The position numbers and the translations under genes were made by a program. Shown here one piece after another: positions 7,178-12,668 of a stretch of DNA of 19,615 bases. The stretch covers positions 30,992-50,606 of the forward strand of contig DIZP01000015.1 of NCBI GenBank assembly GCA_002429375.1. The letters run 5' to 3'. The stretch comes from a bacterium UBA6025. GTDB lineage: Bacteria > Patescibacteriota > Saccharimonadia > Saccharimonadales > Saccharimonadaceae. The notes below the pieces were generated by a model. That model made no database searches, had not been told where the DNA came from, and was given only the letters and a program-made list of their open reading frames with translations. Within the stretch, counting starts at the first letter, position 1. Each line of letters starts with the position of its first letter.

Positions 7178-7732
7178 TTATGAATTAATGAATTGAATTA
7201 TTTCTTTGTAATCGACACTAGGAAAATGAGTCGTATCAAGGTTCATAATTTTTGTCGATAAACCTACGGGATTATGTGCTCCGATATTTATATTCAGTAT
7301 GTGCATAGTAGTTTGAAATAAAACTTTAGGATACCATCTACGATCATGATGACCTGGGTGACGCTTACGGCTCTCATTGCGTTCAACAAAATGCCTAAAC
7401 GATATGTACCCTCTTGTGGAACAATGTATCTCAATCAGCTCAATGTCGGTGGTGACGAGTTCTGCTAATTGAGTCTTATCCTCTCCAATGAAGTTTGATT
7501 CAATAATCGCATCGTTTTGATTATTGATAAACTTCTCGATATCTCGGAAGAAGACCATCTTCGCCTGTTGTTCGTACCATTTAAAGTTCCATGTACTGTA
7601 GGCTTTTGTGTCAAAGAGAACCTCCTTGATTGTATCCTTACTTTGATACTGATAGCCCAACTTCTTTGCTAGTTCCTTACCTATGGAGGATTTGCATGTC
7701 GCTTCGGCGCCAGAAATAACTATTAGCTTCAT
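7178..7732 (-). CDS. P-loop kinase-like protein with altered Walker A
   Basis: This 184-residue protein opens MKLIVISGAEATCKSSIGKE, the position and context of a Walker A loop in small AAA_33/zeta-toxin/adenylate-kinase-like phosphotransferases. The usual second glycine (GxxxxGKS) is cysteine here (Cys13), from a single base change GGC to TGC. Later parts fit the family: YQSKDTIKEVLF after the first helix, NDAIIESNF as the Walker B-like strand, and a basic lid, RNESRKRHPGHHDRR. Whether it is still active is unclear. The start is fixed by TGC-TACAAT six bases before ATG (leaderless). It is the cassette gene between repeats C and B. Confidence 0.7.
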   Translation of the reverse strand: MKLIVISGAEATCKSSIGKELAKKLGYQYQSKDTIKEVLFDTKAYSTWNFKWYEQQAKMVFFRDIEKFINNQNDAIIESNFIGEDKTQLAELVTTDIELIEIHCSTRGYISFRHFVERNESRKRHPGHHDRRWYPKVLFQTTMHILNINIGAHNPVGLSTKIMNLDTTHFPSVDYKEIIQFINS

Positions 7733-7750
7733 CTGGTAATTGTAGCAAAT

Positions 7751-7778
7751 AAATAGACCCTATTACTAGGGTCTATTT
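7751..7778 (-). terminator. Terminator between repeat C and the kinase gene
   Basis: AAATAGACCC pairs with GGGTCTATTT (10 bp, 8-base loop), followed by ATTTG on the minus strand. It belongs to the same AATAGAC family of stems as the other array terminators. Confidence 0.7.
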
Positions 7779-7790
7779 GAACATAAGTAA

Positions 7791-7820
7791 CCTGGCACCC
7801 CTCATGGACGATTTTAGAAC
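7791..7820 (-). repeat. tRNA-3'-end-like repeat C
   Basis: On the minus strand it reads GTTCTAAAATCGTCCATGAG then GGGTGCCAGG. It matches the consensus across nearly its whole length and lies 97 bases before the plus-strand gene at 7918. Confidence 0.75.
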
Positions 7821-7894
7821 TTTTGATACCATCTATTCCAAGTTATAACACTATATGCTATAACTACACTACGAATCTCAAACGAGTTCGTTCA

Positions 7895-8299
7895 CAATTC
7901 AACGGATTGGACTTGTCATGAACGGCTGGTACGAAGCATTACTGATCTATGCGATTGGTTTCCTGCTGACGGCGGCCTGGGTGGTCGTGATGAGCTGGCT
8001 CTACGAGCGCAAACACGGTCGCTGCGAAATTCGTGACGAAGGCGAAGACTTCTTCGCCAAGATTGTCATCTTCGCATGGCCGTTACTGTGGTTGCTCGGG
8101 ATTGTTGCCTTGATGACGTGGTCCATGTGGGCCATTGATCGCGTCACGCCGGCAGCAATGACCGAACCGGCACCGAAGGCAGGAAATACGCATCAAGATG
8201 CCTACTGAGTTTGGCATCGAACGAAGAGACGAGCAGCGATGACTCGGTGGCCGATGGCCTTTACTCTTAGCAACCCTCCAGCTTCAATCCGTTGAATTG
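7895..8299. repeat. 15-bp inverted repeats flanking a 405-bp segment
   Basis: CAATTCAACGGATTG at 7895-7909 and its exact reverse complement CAATCCGTTGAATTG at 8285-8299 enclose the 96-aa gene, which runs against the array direction. The left arm ends nine bases before the start codon. The arms could be the ends of an invertible or inserted unit, or a long-range RNA stem joining the leader and 3' end of the mRNA. Confidence 0.75.
7918..8208 (+). CDS. Orphan membrane protein, 96 aa
   Basis: I do not recognise this protein. The first membrane segment is ALLIYAIGFLLTAAWVVVM (about 7-25). Next comes a charged loop with YERKHGRCEIRDEGEDF, then a second and possibly re-entrant hydrophobic region (about 47-72, rich in Trp), and a polar Ala/Pro tail. 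It uses ATG with only a weak ribosome site (GGATTGGAC) in front. Its GC content is above that of the AT-rich cassettes beside it. Orientation is opposite to most array genes, and it is enclosed by the 15-bp inverted repeats. The 3' region (8209-8300) is rich in small palindromes such as GGCC-GAT-GGCC. Confidence 0.65.
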   Translation: MNGWYEALLIYAIGFLLTAAWVVVMSWLYERKHGRCEIRDEGEDFFAKIVIFAWPLLWLLGIVALMTWSMWAIDRVTPAAMTEPAPKAGNTHQDAY

Positions 8300-8317
8300 C
8301 ATATCAATAGTTAGACA

Positions 8318-8349
8318 AAAATAGACTGACGTTCATATCAGTCTATTTT
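8318..8349 (-). terminator. Terminator after repeat D
   Basis: A 12-bp perfect stem, AAAATAGACTGA with TCAGTCTATTTT, is followed by TTG on the minus strand. It ends the transcript of the small lmo0937-type gene and is nearly identical to the tRNA-Trp terminator. Confidence 0.8.
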
Positions 8350-8350
8350 A

Positions 8351-8377
8351 CTTGGTAGAGCATCATGTCGCTTATCG
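8351..8377 (-). repeat. tRNA-3'-end-like repeat D (degenerate)
   Basis: On the minus strand it reads CGATAAGCGACATGATGCTC then TACCAAG. Only the distal part (GCTCTACCAAG plus the terminator) resembles the consensus. It overlaps the stop codon of the gene at 8372-8512. It is recognised by position and context as much as by sequence. Confidence 0.5.
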
Positions 8378-8512
8378 TCTGCGTGTTATCATGTCGTAGA
8401 TAAATACGATGAGAGCTATTGCGATTAGTAAATGAATCAGGCCTCCACCGATGTTTAGGGTAAACCCTAACAGCCAAAGTACCACCAAGATTATTGCTAT
8501 TGTTAGTAACAT
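8372..8512 (-). CDS. lmo0937-type small membrane protein, copy 1 (46 aa)
   Basis: This tiny gene encodes MLLTIAIILVVLWLLGFTLN, then IGGGLIHLLIAIALIVFIYD, then MITRRR. It has two membrane segments around a Gly-Gly-Gly-Leu-Ile-His turn. This is the lmo0937 family of about 50-residue membrane peptides, common in Firmicutes and other bacteria and of unknown function. The start is supported by GGGAGG six bases upstream. A TTGACA at 8596-8601 (minus strand) with TTTAAT 16 bases on is a possible promoter, so it is leadered, unlike most array genes. A paralogue occupies a separate interval at 11091-11237. Confidence 0.85.
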   Translation of the reverse strand: MLLTIAIILVVLWLLGFTLNIGGGLIHLLIAIALIVFIYDMITRRR

Positions 8513-8618
8513 AACTGTCCTCCCAATATTAATTATTAACTTACATTACTATTGTAATCTTATCCGTGAGTTTATTAAAGGAACTCTTTTTGTAGTGTCA
8601 ATCTTTATAACACTTATA

Positions 8619-8649
8619 CCTTGAAGCCTCCCGTGGACGAGCTTCGAAC
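8619..8649 (-). repeat. tRNA-3'-end-like repeat E
   Basis: On the minus strand it reads GTTCGAAGCTCGTCCACGGG then AGGCTTCAAGG. It retains the T-loop-like GTTCGA. It lies 58 bases past the stop of the four-helix protein, and AAACCGCGGTTT, a 12-base palindrome, lies in between. Confidence 0.7.
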
Positions 8650-8707
8650 TTCGTAATAAATAAAACCGCGGTTTAGCCCGTCCTGGGATATTGAAGATAG
8701 AGTTTAC

Positions 8708-9283
8708 TTACTTACGGATATCCTTAATTATTATCGAAGATATACCTAAAGTAGAAACGAAATAGAAAACGATAAATACTATCGTACTGACAATGTTTGA
8801 TAAAAATATTGTTTGGTTTTGCTCTAACGCAATCAAGACTGTCAGCAGAATTCCATTGGCTATCCAAAACAGTCGCGTACTACGTCCAAGCGGATAGAAT
8901 ATGTTGATGACGTATCGTATCCAAGCGTAGGTTAGAGAAAGAATAACCATACCTATCAAGAAGGAAAAGAATACGATACTCATCGTGATGCCACGGTCGC
9001 TACTGCTAAACCACGTCTCGTCGAGGTTTTTAAAGTATATCAGTATCATGCCGACGATTACGCTGCCATACGCCGCAATATAAAAAGACGGATACTTCGG
9101 CAGCCGATGCGCGTACATTCGCTGACGTAGCAATTCGGTACTTTTCTTTTGGTCGTACGTCCTAGGTGACGGATATAACTCTCCGAGAGTGGCCCTTTTT
9201 ATTTCTATGGCGCTTTTATCGTGAGTCTTTTCCCTACCGTCTTTATTATTAGCAAAGTGGGATATCTTAGGCTTCTCTTGCAT
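8708..9283 (-). CDS. Four-helix membrane protein, 191 aa, unknown
   Basis: The N-terminal 70 residues are cytosolic and highly charged (KDGREKTHDKSAIEIKRATL). Four membrane segments follow, at about 68-86, 98-122, 134-152 and 160-185, with little outside the membrane. I do not recognise a family. The start is well supported by TGA-TATAAT exactly six bases before ATG, so the mRNA is probably leaderless. It is the cassette gene between repeats F and E. Confidence 0.65.
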   Translation of the reverse strand: MQEKPKISHFANNKDGREKTHDKSAIEIKRATLGELYPSPRTYDQKKSTELLRQRMYAHRLPKYPSFYIAAYGSVIVGMILIYFKNLDETWFSSSDRGITMSIVFFSFLIGMVILSLTYAWIRYVINIFYPLGRSTRLFWIANGILLTVLIALEQNQTIFLSNIVSTIVFIVFYFVSTLGISSIIIKDIRK

Positions 9284-9333
9284 ACTCAGATTATATCACG
9301 CCTTTTATGCCTACGGTTCACGTGCCAGGCAAG

Positions 9334-9365
9334 AAAAAAGACCGACATTAACGTCAGTCATTTTT
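9334..9365 (-). terminator. Terminator after repeat F
   Basis: On the minus strand GACTGAC pairs with GTCGGTC around GTTAAT, flanked by A-run and T-run. The single non-Watson-Crick pair is G-U in minus-strand RNA but a C-A mismatch in plus-strand RNA, which marks minus as the functional direction. Confidence 0.75.
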
Positions 9366-9395
9366 CGTGGCAGCCACTCGTGGACGAGATTAGAT
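9366..9395 (-). repeat. tRNA-3'-end-like repeat F
   Basis: On the minus strand it reads ATCTAATCTCGTCCACGAGT then GGCTGCCACG, running into the terminator. It is 13 bases past the stop of the 71-aa gene. Its CTCG-TCCA-CGAG core is a perfect 4-bp hairpin. Confidence 0.75.
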
Positions 9396-9408
9396 TTTTT
9401 TAGTTATG

Positions 9409-9624
9409 TTATTTGGCTGTTTTGCGTGCTGAACTCACAAAATACAGAACAATATAAATAGCCCAAAGCAATAAAGATGCAGCAAAAAAACAAAACCCAA
9501 ATGAGCTGCTGACGTTATTTGGCTCCGACCATTCTTTAATGACAGAATCTGCAAAAAATGCCGATGCTAATACGTTTAGTGTTGCGGCAAAGAATGCTGT
9601 ATACGTTTTTGTTTTGTTAATCAT
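9409..9624 (-). CDS. Small two-helix membrane protein, 71 aa
   Basis: Two membrane segments are visible: TAFFAATLNVLASAFFA (about 8-25) and FGFCFFAASLLLWAIYIVLY (about 43-62). Between them is a short polar loop containing KEWSEPNNVSS, and the tail SSARKTAK is basic. I do not recognise a family. TGC-TAATAT lies six bases before ATG, which supports both the start and a leaderless mRNA. It is the cassette gene between repeats G and F. Confidence 0.65.
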   Translation of the reverse strand: MINKTKTYTAFFAATLNVLASAFFADSVIKEWSEPNNVSSSFGFCFFAASLLLWAIYIVLYFVSSARKTAK

Positions 9625-9645
9625 GTTCCTATATTAGCAAATTAA

Positions 9646-9669
9646 AAAGATTTCATTACAGAAATCTTT
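9646..9669 (-). terminator. Terminator between repeat G and the 71-aa gene
   Basis: AAAGATTTC pairs with GAAATCTTT (9 bp, 6-base loop), followed by TTAATTT on the minus strand. Its stem sequence differs from the AATAGAC family, but it holds the same place in the cassette. Confidence 0.65.
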
Positions 9670-9682
9670 CATTGTGCTTATG

Positions 9683-9713
9683 CTTGGCAGCCCCTCGTGG
9701 ACCACCGTCAGCG
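9683..9713 (-). repeat. tRNA-3'-end-like repeat G
   Basis: On the minus strand it reads CGCTGACGGTGGTCCACGAG then GGGCTGCCAAG. The distal half is a perfect match to the consensus, while the gene-proximal half (normally GTTCTAAAATC) is replaced. This half-and-half pattern suggests a crossover point near the middle of the repeat. Confidence 0.7.
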
Positions 9714-9723
9714 CCTAAATCAG

Positions 9724-10062
9724 TTAATTAAGCTTGGTTATCGAGCAATCAGAGCAGCCTAAATCGTTATAGTCCTTTGTGGCGTGGTACTTGGCCTCAA
9801 CCTTGTCGCCTACTTTCAGCTTTGACTGATCAAATGTTGGACAAGACGTGCCATCCCCCCTAAGGCCGCAGCCGGTGATAATGCTAGTTTTGTCGTCTAT
9901 CGTTATAGAGCAGGTGCCATCCACATAGCATTCGTTATTGATTCGGGTGACGTATCCACTTACCGTACCGTCTCGGGGTGTAGATACGACAAAGACCGAC
10001 AGACCGACAACCGCTAATAGCAATAGGCCGATCAGGGCGTAGCCTCGTTTTATATGTTTCAT
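9724..10062 (-). CDS. Secreted or anchored small Cys-rich protein, 112 aa
   Basis: From the ATG at 10062 the protein has a basic start, MKHIKRGY, and one hydrophobic segment, ALIGLLLLAVVGLSVFVV (about 9-26). A roughly 85-residue outer domain follows with six cysteines (ECYVDGTC, ITGCGLRGDGTSC, GCSDC), probably disulfide-bonded pairs, and an FDQSKLKVGDKVEAKYHA stretch of OB-fold style. I chose this start over the upstream ATG at 10104 because TGC-TACACT lies exactly six bases before it (leaderless), and the extra 14 residues are not signal-like. It is the cassette gene between repeats H and G. Confidence 0.7.
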   Translation of the reverse strand: MKHIKRGYALIGLLLLAVVGLSVFVVSTPRDGTVSGYVTRINNECYVDGTCSITIDDKTSIITGCGLRGDGTSCPTFDQSKLKVGDKVEAKYHATKDYNDLGCSDCSITKLN

Positions 10063-10109
10063 ATGTAAAGTGTAGCACAGCGACCCTAAGAAGCCTTGTT
10101 CCACCTATG

Positions 10110-10140
10110 CTTGGCAGCCCCTAGTGGACGATTTTAGAAT
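10110..10140 (-). repeat. tRNA-3'-end-like repeat H
   Basis: On the minus strand it reads ATTCTAAAATCGTCCACTAG then GGGCTGCCAAG. It is near-perfect to the consensus. No hairpin terminator is evident between it and the gene at 10062. Confidence 0.75.
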
Positions 10141-10209
10141 TATTGGTCCAATTACCAACCTTCGCATACATGGAACAATGGGAACTGAGGGCTATGGTAT
10201 CCTTTGTAT

Positions 10210-10869
10210 ATGAACAATCAACTATCGCGATACCGGGCATTCGATACATTTAAAGCGGTCCCCCGCATCGACGTTAAGCGCTGCTATGTAACTGCTCAAT
10301 ATTTTGAGAACCTGGACCGCGGAAATAATCGCTATTTACCCAAGTTGACGCGCCAAGAATTCGTAGACCGGCTGCAAACTTCAAAATACTATGTTCAAAA
10401 ACTTTCTGAACCAGAGTTGGATGAGAGGATCTTAGAGGGAAACTGTCCAAAACGATTAAAGATGTATAACGAGTGTACATGGTATATCGGCGTGATATCT
10501 GGCAGTGAAGTTGGAGTATGGAAAGGCGCAGGCGGTCTCCCGGTTAACTGGACGTATGGTTCATTGGCTGATACGGCAAATTATGTGAGTCAAGCTTTTC
10601 AGAGCAACGGCACTAAGCTCCCCGCACGGGCTGGGCGGGCAATCCCCCGCATAATCCCCAACCTTGATCTTATTGAACGGGAACCTTATCTTTATCCAAT
10701 TATTGTCCCAGGGGCAACTATGGGGCGTGGCTTCAATGGACGTCCTTACGCCCACTTTGAGGTCATGAATGGTGATATTGAGGATGGCTGCATGCGCTCG
10801 ATCGCCTTGGTTGTTCAGGGACTATCGACGTTTCATGCGTATGTTGGAATGAAGAATATAACAAAATGA
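10210..10869 (+). CDS. Unknown protein, possibly with a ParB/sulfiredoxin-like fold
   Basis: This is a soluble protein of about 219 residues starting at ATG 10210. TGG-TATCCT lies six bases before it; a TTG at 10204 is less likely. The first half (SRYRAFDTFKAVPRIDVKRC) is unrecognised. The C-terminal part reads LDLIEREPYLYPIIVPG, then HFEVMNGDIEDGCMRSIALV, then STFHAYVGMKN. This resembles the order in ParB-type domains, where a strand is followed by a DG-x-HR-type motif, a helix and a final strand; here the motif is EDGCMRS, with Met in place of His. The resemblance is only visual. It runs opposite to most array genes, between repeats I and H. Confidence 0.5.
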   Translation: MNNQLSRYRAFDTFKAVPRIDVKRCYVTAQYFENLDRGNNRYLPKLTRQEFVDRLQTSKYYVQKLSEPELDERILEGNCPKRLKMYNECTWYIGVISGSEVGVWKGAGGLPVNWTYGSLADTANYVSQAFQSNGTKLPARAGRAIPRIIPNLDLIEREPYLYPIIVPGATMGRGFNGRPYAHFEVMNGDIEDGCMRSIALVVQGLSTFHAYVGMKNITK

Positions 10870-10977
10870 CAGCTCTACAAAGCCGTTATTTTTGAATGTA
10901 TTCATTTTTTGGCAGAATCAATTGCCGCCAGAAGTGAGGAAATTAAGGAGACTAGAAATATGCTTAACCAAACCACG

Positions 10978-11002
10978 AAAAAAGACCTCCATTACAGAGG
11001 TC
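10978..11002 (-). terminator. Terminator downstream of repeat I
   Basis: GACCTC pairs with GAGGTC around CATTACA, and on the minus strand it is followed by six T. It ends minus-strand transcripts from the lmo0937-type gene at 11237 and lies opposite to the 10210 gene. Confidence 0.75.
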
Positions 11003-11041
11003 AGAATTCAATAAATACACAGCTTGAGCTGCTTTGTCCTG

Positions 11042-11072
11042 TTTGGCAGCTCCTCGTGGACGATTTTAAAAC
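11042..11072 (-). repeat. tRNA-3'-end-like repeat I
   Basis: On the minus strand it reads GTTTTAAAATCGTCCACGAG then GAGCTGCCAAA. It lies 18 bases past the stop of the second lmo0937-type gene. A CAGCT-CA-AGCTG hairpin and the terminator follow. Confidence 0.75.
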
Positions 11073-11090
11073 TTTTAGGAAACCTTAAGC

Positions 11091-11237
11091 CTAGGCTGAT
11101 CGCCGGCTAACTATCAAGTTGTATATAAACAGGATGAGGGCAATTACAATTAGGATATGGATAAGCCCACCGCCTAGTTGCAGGGAAAACCCGAGTAACC
11201 ATAATATAAATAGGACCGCAGCAATCGTTAGTAACAT
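11091..11237 (-). CDS. lmo0937-type small membrane protein, copy 2 (48 aa)
   Basis: The protein reads MLLTIAAVLFILWLLGFSLQ, then LGGGLIHILIVIALILFIYN, then LIVSRRSA. It is closely similar to the 46-aa protein at 8372-8512 along its whole length. The start at 11237 is chosen because AGGAG lies seven bases upstream; a longer reading from 11279 adds a polar segment unlike the family. TATAAT at 11307-11312 (minus strand) is a good -10 box and gives a leader of about 65 bases. The function of the family is unknown. It is the cassette gene between repeats J and I. Confidence 0.85.
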   Translation of the reverse strand: MLLTIAAVLFILWLLGFSLQLGGGLIHILIVIALILFIYNLIVSRRSA

Positions 11238-11372
11238 ATAATTTCTCCTGTTGTTGAAAGTTGTTAATAGTTTAAGCACAAACAGATATATTGCTCGTGT
11301 GTATCTATTATAAGCCTATTATTAAAATAGCAACATAGACTGCTTTTATTGTAAATATTCGTCATACTTATG

Positions 11373-11403
11373 CGTGGCAGCCCCTAGTGGACGAGCTTCG
11401 AAC
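11373..11403 (-). repeat. tRNA-3'-end-like repeat J, overlapping a CDS end
   Basis: On the minus strand it reads GTTCGAAGCTCGTCCACTAG then GGGCTGCCACG. It keeps the T-loop-like GTTCGA and the tRNA-like GCCACG end. Its first 20 bases encode the last residues and the TAG stop of the 105-aa protein. Confidence 0.8.
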
Positions 11404-11701
11404 TTTTGCCGCGTCTAACTACTCTGTATATAAGCTGGGCAATGACAAATAAAACGGCGATCTCAACCGCGTATTCTGATAATGACCGAAAATCATACAC
11501 AACAGTATGAACAATTTGCATCGGGACACTTGCTATCTGAAAACAATTTGGTACGTTCTGGCACCTAATTTCATTCTGGGCATTTATTACTCGATTTAGG
11601 TATAGAAGAATAGTCGACGCAACTAGGTATACGGTGATAGATATGACAATAGCAATAGCACTGAATCTGACTGGTCGCTTCATTAATGTAGAAAATTTCA
11701 T
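11384..11701 (-). CDS. Two-helix membrane protein, 105 aa, ending inside a repeat
   Basis: Membrane segments lie at about residues 13-35 (SAIAIVISITVYLVASTILL) and 76-93 (AVEIAVLFVIAQLIYRVV). Between them is an outer loop with two cysteines (RCQNVPNCF). The protein ends RRGKSSKLVH, and the codons for SSKLVH plus the TAG stop lie inside repeat J. TGC-TAGAAT is placed eight bases before the ATG, so the leader would be about two bases. I do not recognise a family. It is the cassette gene between repeats K and J. Confidence 0.65.
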   Translation of the reverse strand: MKFSTLMKRPVRFSAIAIVISITVYLVASTILLYLNRVINAQNEIRCQNVPNCFQIASVPMQIVHTVVYDFRSLSEYAVEIAVLFVIAQLIYRVVRRGKSSKLVH

Positions 11702-11721
11702 GTAAAACTATTCTAGCATAC

Positions 11722-11743
11722 AAAATAGACCATATCTCTATGA
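11722..11743 (-). terminator. Weak terminator after repeat K
   Basis: On the minus strand GATCATA pairs imperfectly with TATGGTC around GAGA, followed by TATTTTG. It holds the same place as the other array terminators but with a weaker stem. Confidence 0.5.
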
Positions 11744-11762
11744 TCCATTCAAGCGTAAGCGT

Positions 11763-11794
11763 CTTGGCAGGGGCTCGTTGACGAACTTCGAAGC
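11763..11794 (-). repeat. tRNA-3'-end-like repeat K, closest to the tRNA
   Basis: On the minus strand it reads GCTTCGAAGTTCGTCAACGA then GCCCCTGCCAAG. GCCCCTGCCA matches the 3' end of tRNA-Trp exactly, whereas the other copies mostly carry GGGGC. It may be an intermediate between the tRNA end and the consensus repeat. Confidence 0.7.
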
Positions 11795-11854
11795 TTTAGT
11801 TAAAAAATTTGGAGTGATGACTAATCAATTTGACATAGAAAAAATGGAGTCGTT

Positions 11855-11902
11855 ATGAAATTAATCTATCCTACCGTAAAACAATGGCGTCAGACCACCT
11901 GA
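11855..11902 (+). pseudogene. Possible gene remnant: N-terminus only
   Basis: ATG preceded by ATGGAG reads MKLIYPTVKQWRQTT and then meets TGA. The MKLIYPT start is like the beginning of some GNAT acetyltransferases, which suggests the start of a gene cut off by recombination. At 15 codons it could also be chance. Confidence 0.3.
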
Positions 11903-12019
11903 AGAAAGATGAAACGCATTTTTTATAGGATACACATCCCCATTAAGTATTAAAGGGATTTTGCTTTTTCGCTGTTTTCAGCTCATCAGCATGAGACATA
12001 CACTCATGGAAAGCGGGTA

Positions 12020-12098
12020 GGGAGAACGACCGTGCTGACCGGCAAGGGTTTGTCGACTGGCGACAACGTCTTTACTGCTTGAACCTTGCCGGGTCTCC
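12020..12098. other. Nested hairpin, candidate structured RNA or folded DNA site
   Basis: CCGGCAAGG (12039-12047) pairs with CCTTGCCGG (12084-12092). Inside it, TTGTCG-ACTGG-CGACAA (12050-12066) forms a second perfect stem. Outside it, GGAGA pairs with TCTCC after an asymmetric bulge. There is no T-run, so it is not a simple terminator. It sits just past the stop of the alpha-CTD gene. Confidence 0.6.
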
Positions 12099-12107
12099 TT
12101 TACTTGA

Positions 12108-12539
12108 CTACGACTGATTGGAGTCAGGCTGGTACGGGGCCAGGCTGTAGTCGAGCCAACCGAGCCTATCCTCCACTTCGATGAGACTTTTGTAACCGAA
12201 GAGCCTGATCAAGAGCAGCTCCACGTCCGACCATTGCACGAGATCGCCGATGGTGCGAATACCCTCGCGCGCAAGGCAGTTGTAGGTCTTGGACGAGAAG
12301 TTAAGCATCTCGAGCAGCGTCTCCGGCGGGGCCGGCTTCAGCTTGACGATTCTTTCTCGGATTGTCGGCAGGGTGGGCACGGTCGGCATAGCATTGAGGT
12401 ACTTCCGGGCGGCAGCGATGCCGTCTGCAAAACCCTTCGTATATCCCTTAGGCTCCCCAACGGCTTCTCCGTCGACGTGACCCCGCTGGTAGTCCTCAGA
12501 GAGGGTTGACTGCGGGGTGTCGCTCATGTTGTCTGACAC
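12108..12539 (-). CDS. Orphan RNA polymerase alpha C-terminal-domain protein
   Basis: This 143-residue protein starts at GTG 12539, with GGGAG six bases upstream. Residues 1-50 are polar, with a run of evenly spaced glycines (GHVDGEAVGEPKGYTKGFAD). A short Pro/Thr linker follows. The C-terminal 65 residues match the alpha-CTD of RNA polymerase: LLEMLNFSSKTYNCLAREGI, then RTIGDLVQWSDVELLLIRLF, then GYKSLIEVEDRLGWLDYSL, like the RpoA (HhH)2 domain that binds UP-element DNA and activators. The NTD needed for polymerase assembly is missing, so it may act as a separate DNA- or regulator-binding protein. GC content is higher than in neighbouring cassettes. Confidence 0.85.
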   Translation of the reverse strand: MSDNMSDTPQSTLSEDYQRGHVDGEAVGEPKGYTKGFADGIAAARKYLNAMPTVPTLPTIRERIVKLKPAPPETLLEMLNFSSKTYNCLAREGIRTIGDLVQWSDVELLLIRLFGYKSLIEVEDRLGWLDYSLAPYQPDSNQS

Positions 12540-12625
12540 GGTTTTCTCCCTAATTGTGAGTGCGTACTTATGTTTCCGCTCTCGGTGCAACTAGTCGGAG
12601 TTATTGCTCACGATAGTTATAGGCT

Positions 12626-12654
12626 ATTTAAGCATAGTAATATGGTATTGTCAA
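12626..12654 (-). promoter_or_regulatory. Sigma-70-type promoter of the alpha-CTD gene
   Basis: On the minus strand TTGACA (12654-12649) and TTAAAT (12631-12626) are spaced by 17 bases. The leader would be about 80 bases and carries a ribosome site, in contrast to the leaderless cassettes on either side. Confidence 0.6.
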
Positions 12655-12668
12655 TAGTTCCGCGCTGA

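Larger units (their letters stand above)
11795..12107. other. 313-base gene-free stretch between repeat K and the alpha-CTD gene
   Basis: This stretch holds a promoter-like TTGACA at 11830-11835 (plus strand), a 15-codon gene remnant at 11855-11902 and a strongly structured segment at 12020-12098. I see no longer reading frame. The cassette is atypical, because elsewhere the gene stop lies close to the repeat. Confidence 0.6.

Noticed and set aside
9312..9331. Plus-strand GGTTCACGTGCCAGGCA as a thirteenth, inverted repeat copy
   Set aside because: Only a short part resembles a tRNA end, it is in the opposite orientation, and it lies inside the promoter region of the gene at 9283. Too weak to count.
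10960..11088. 42-codon reading frame with AAGGAG in front, starting MLNQTTKKDLHY
   Set aside because: It runs through the minus-strand terminator and repeat I, so the codons are explained by those elements. No family resemblance.
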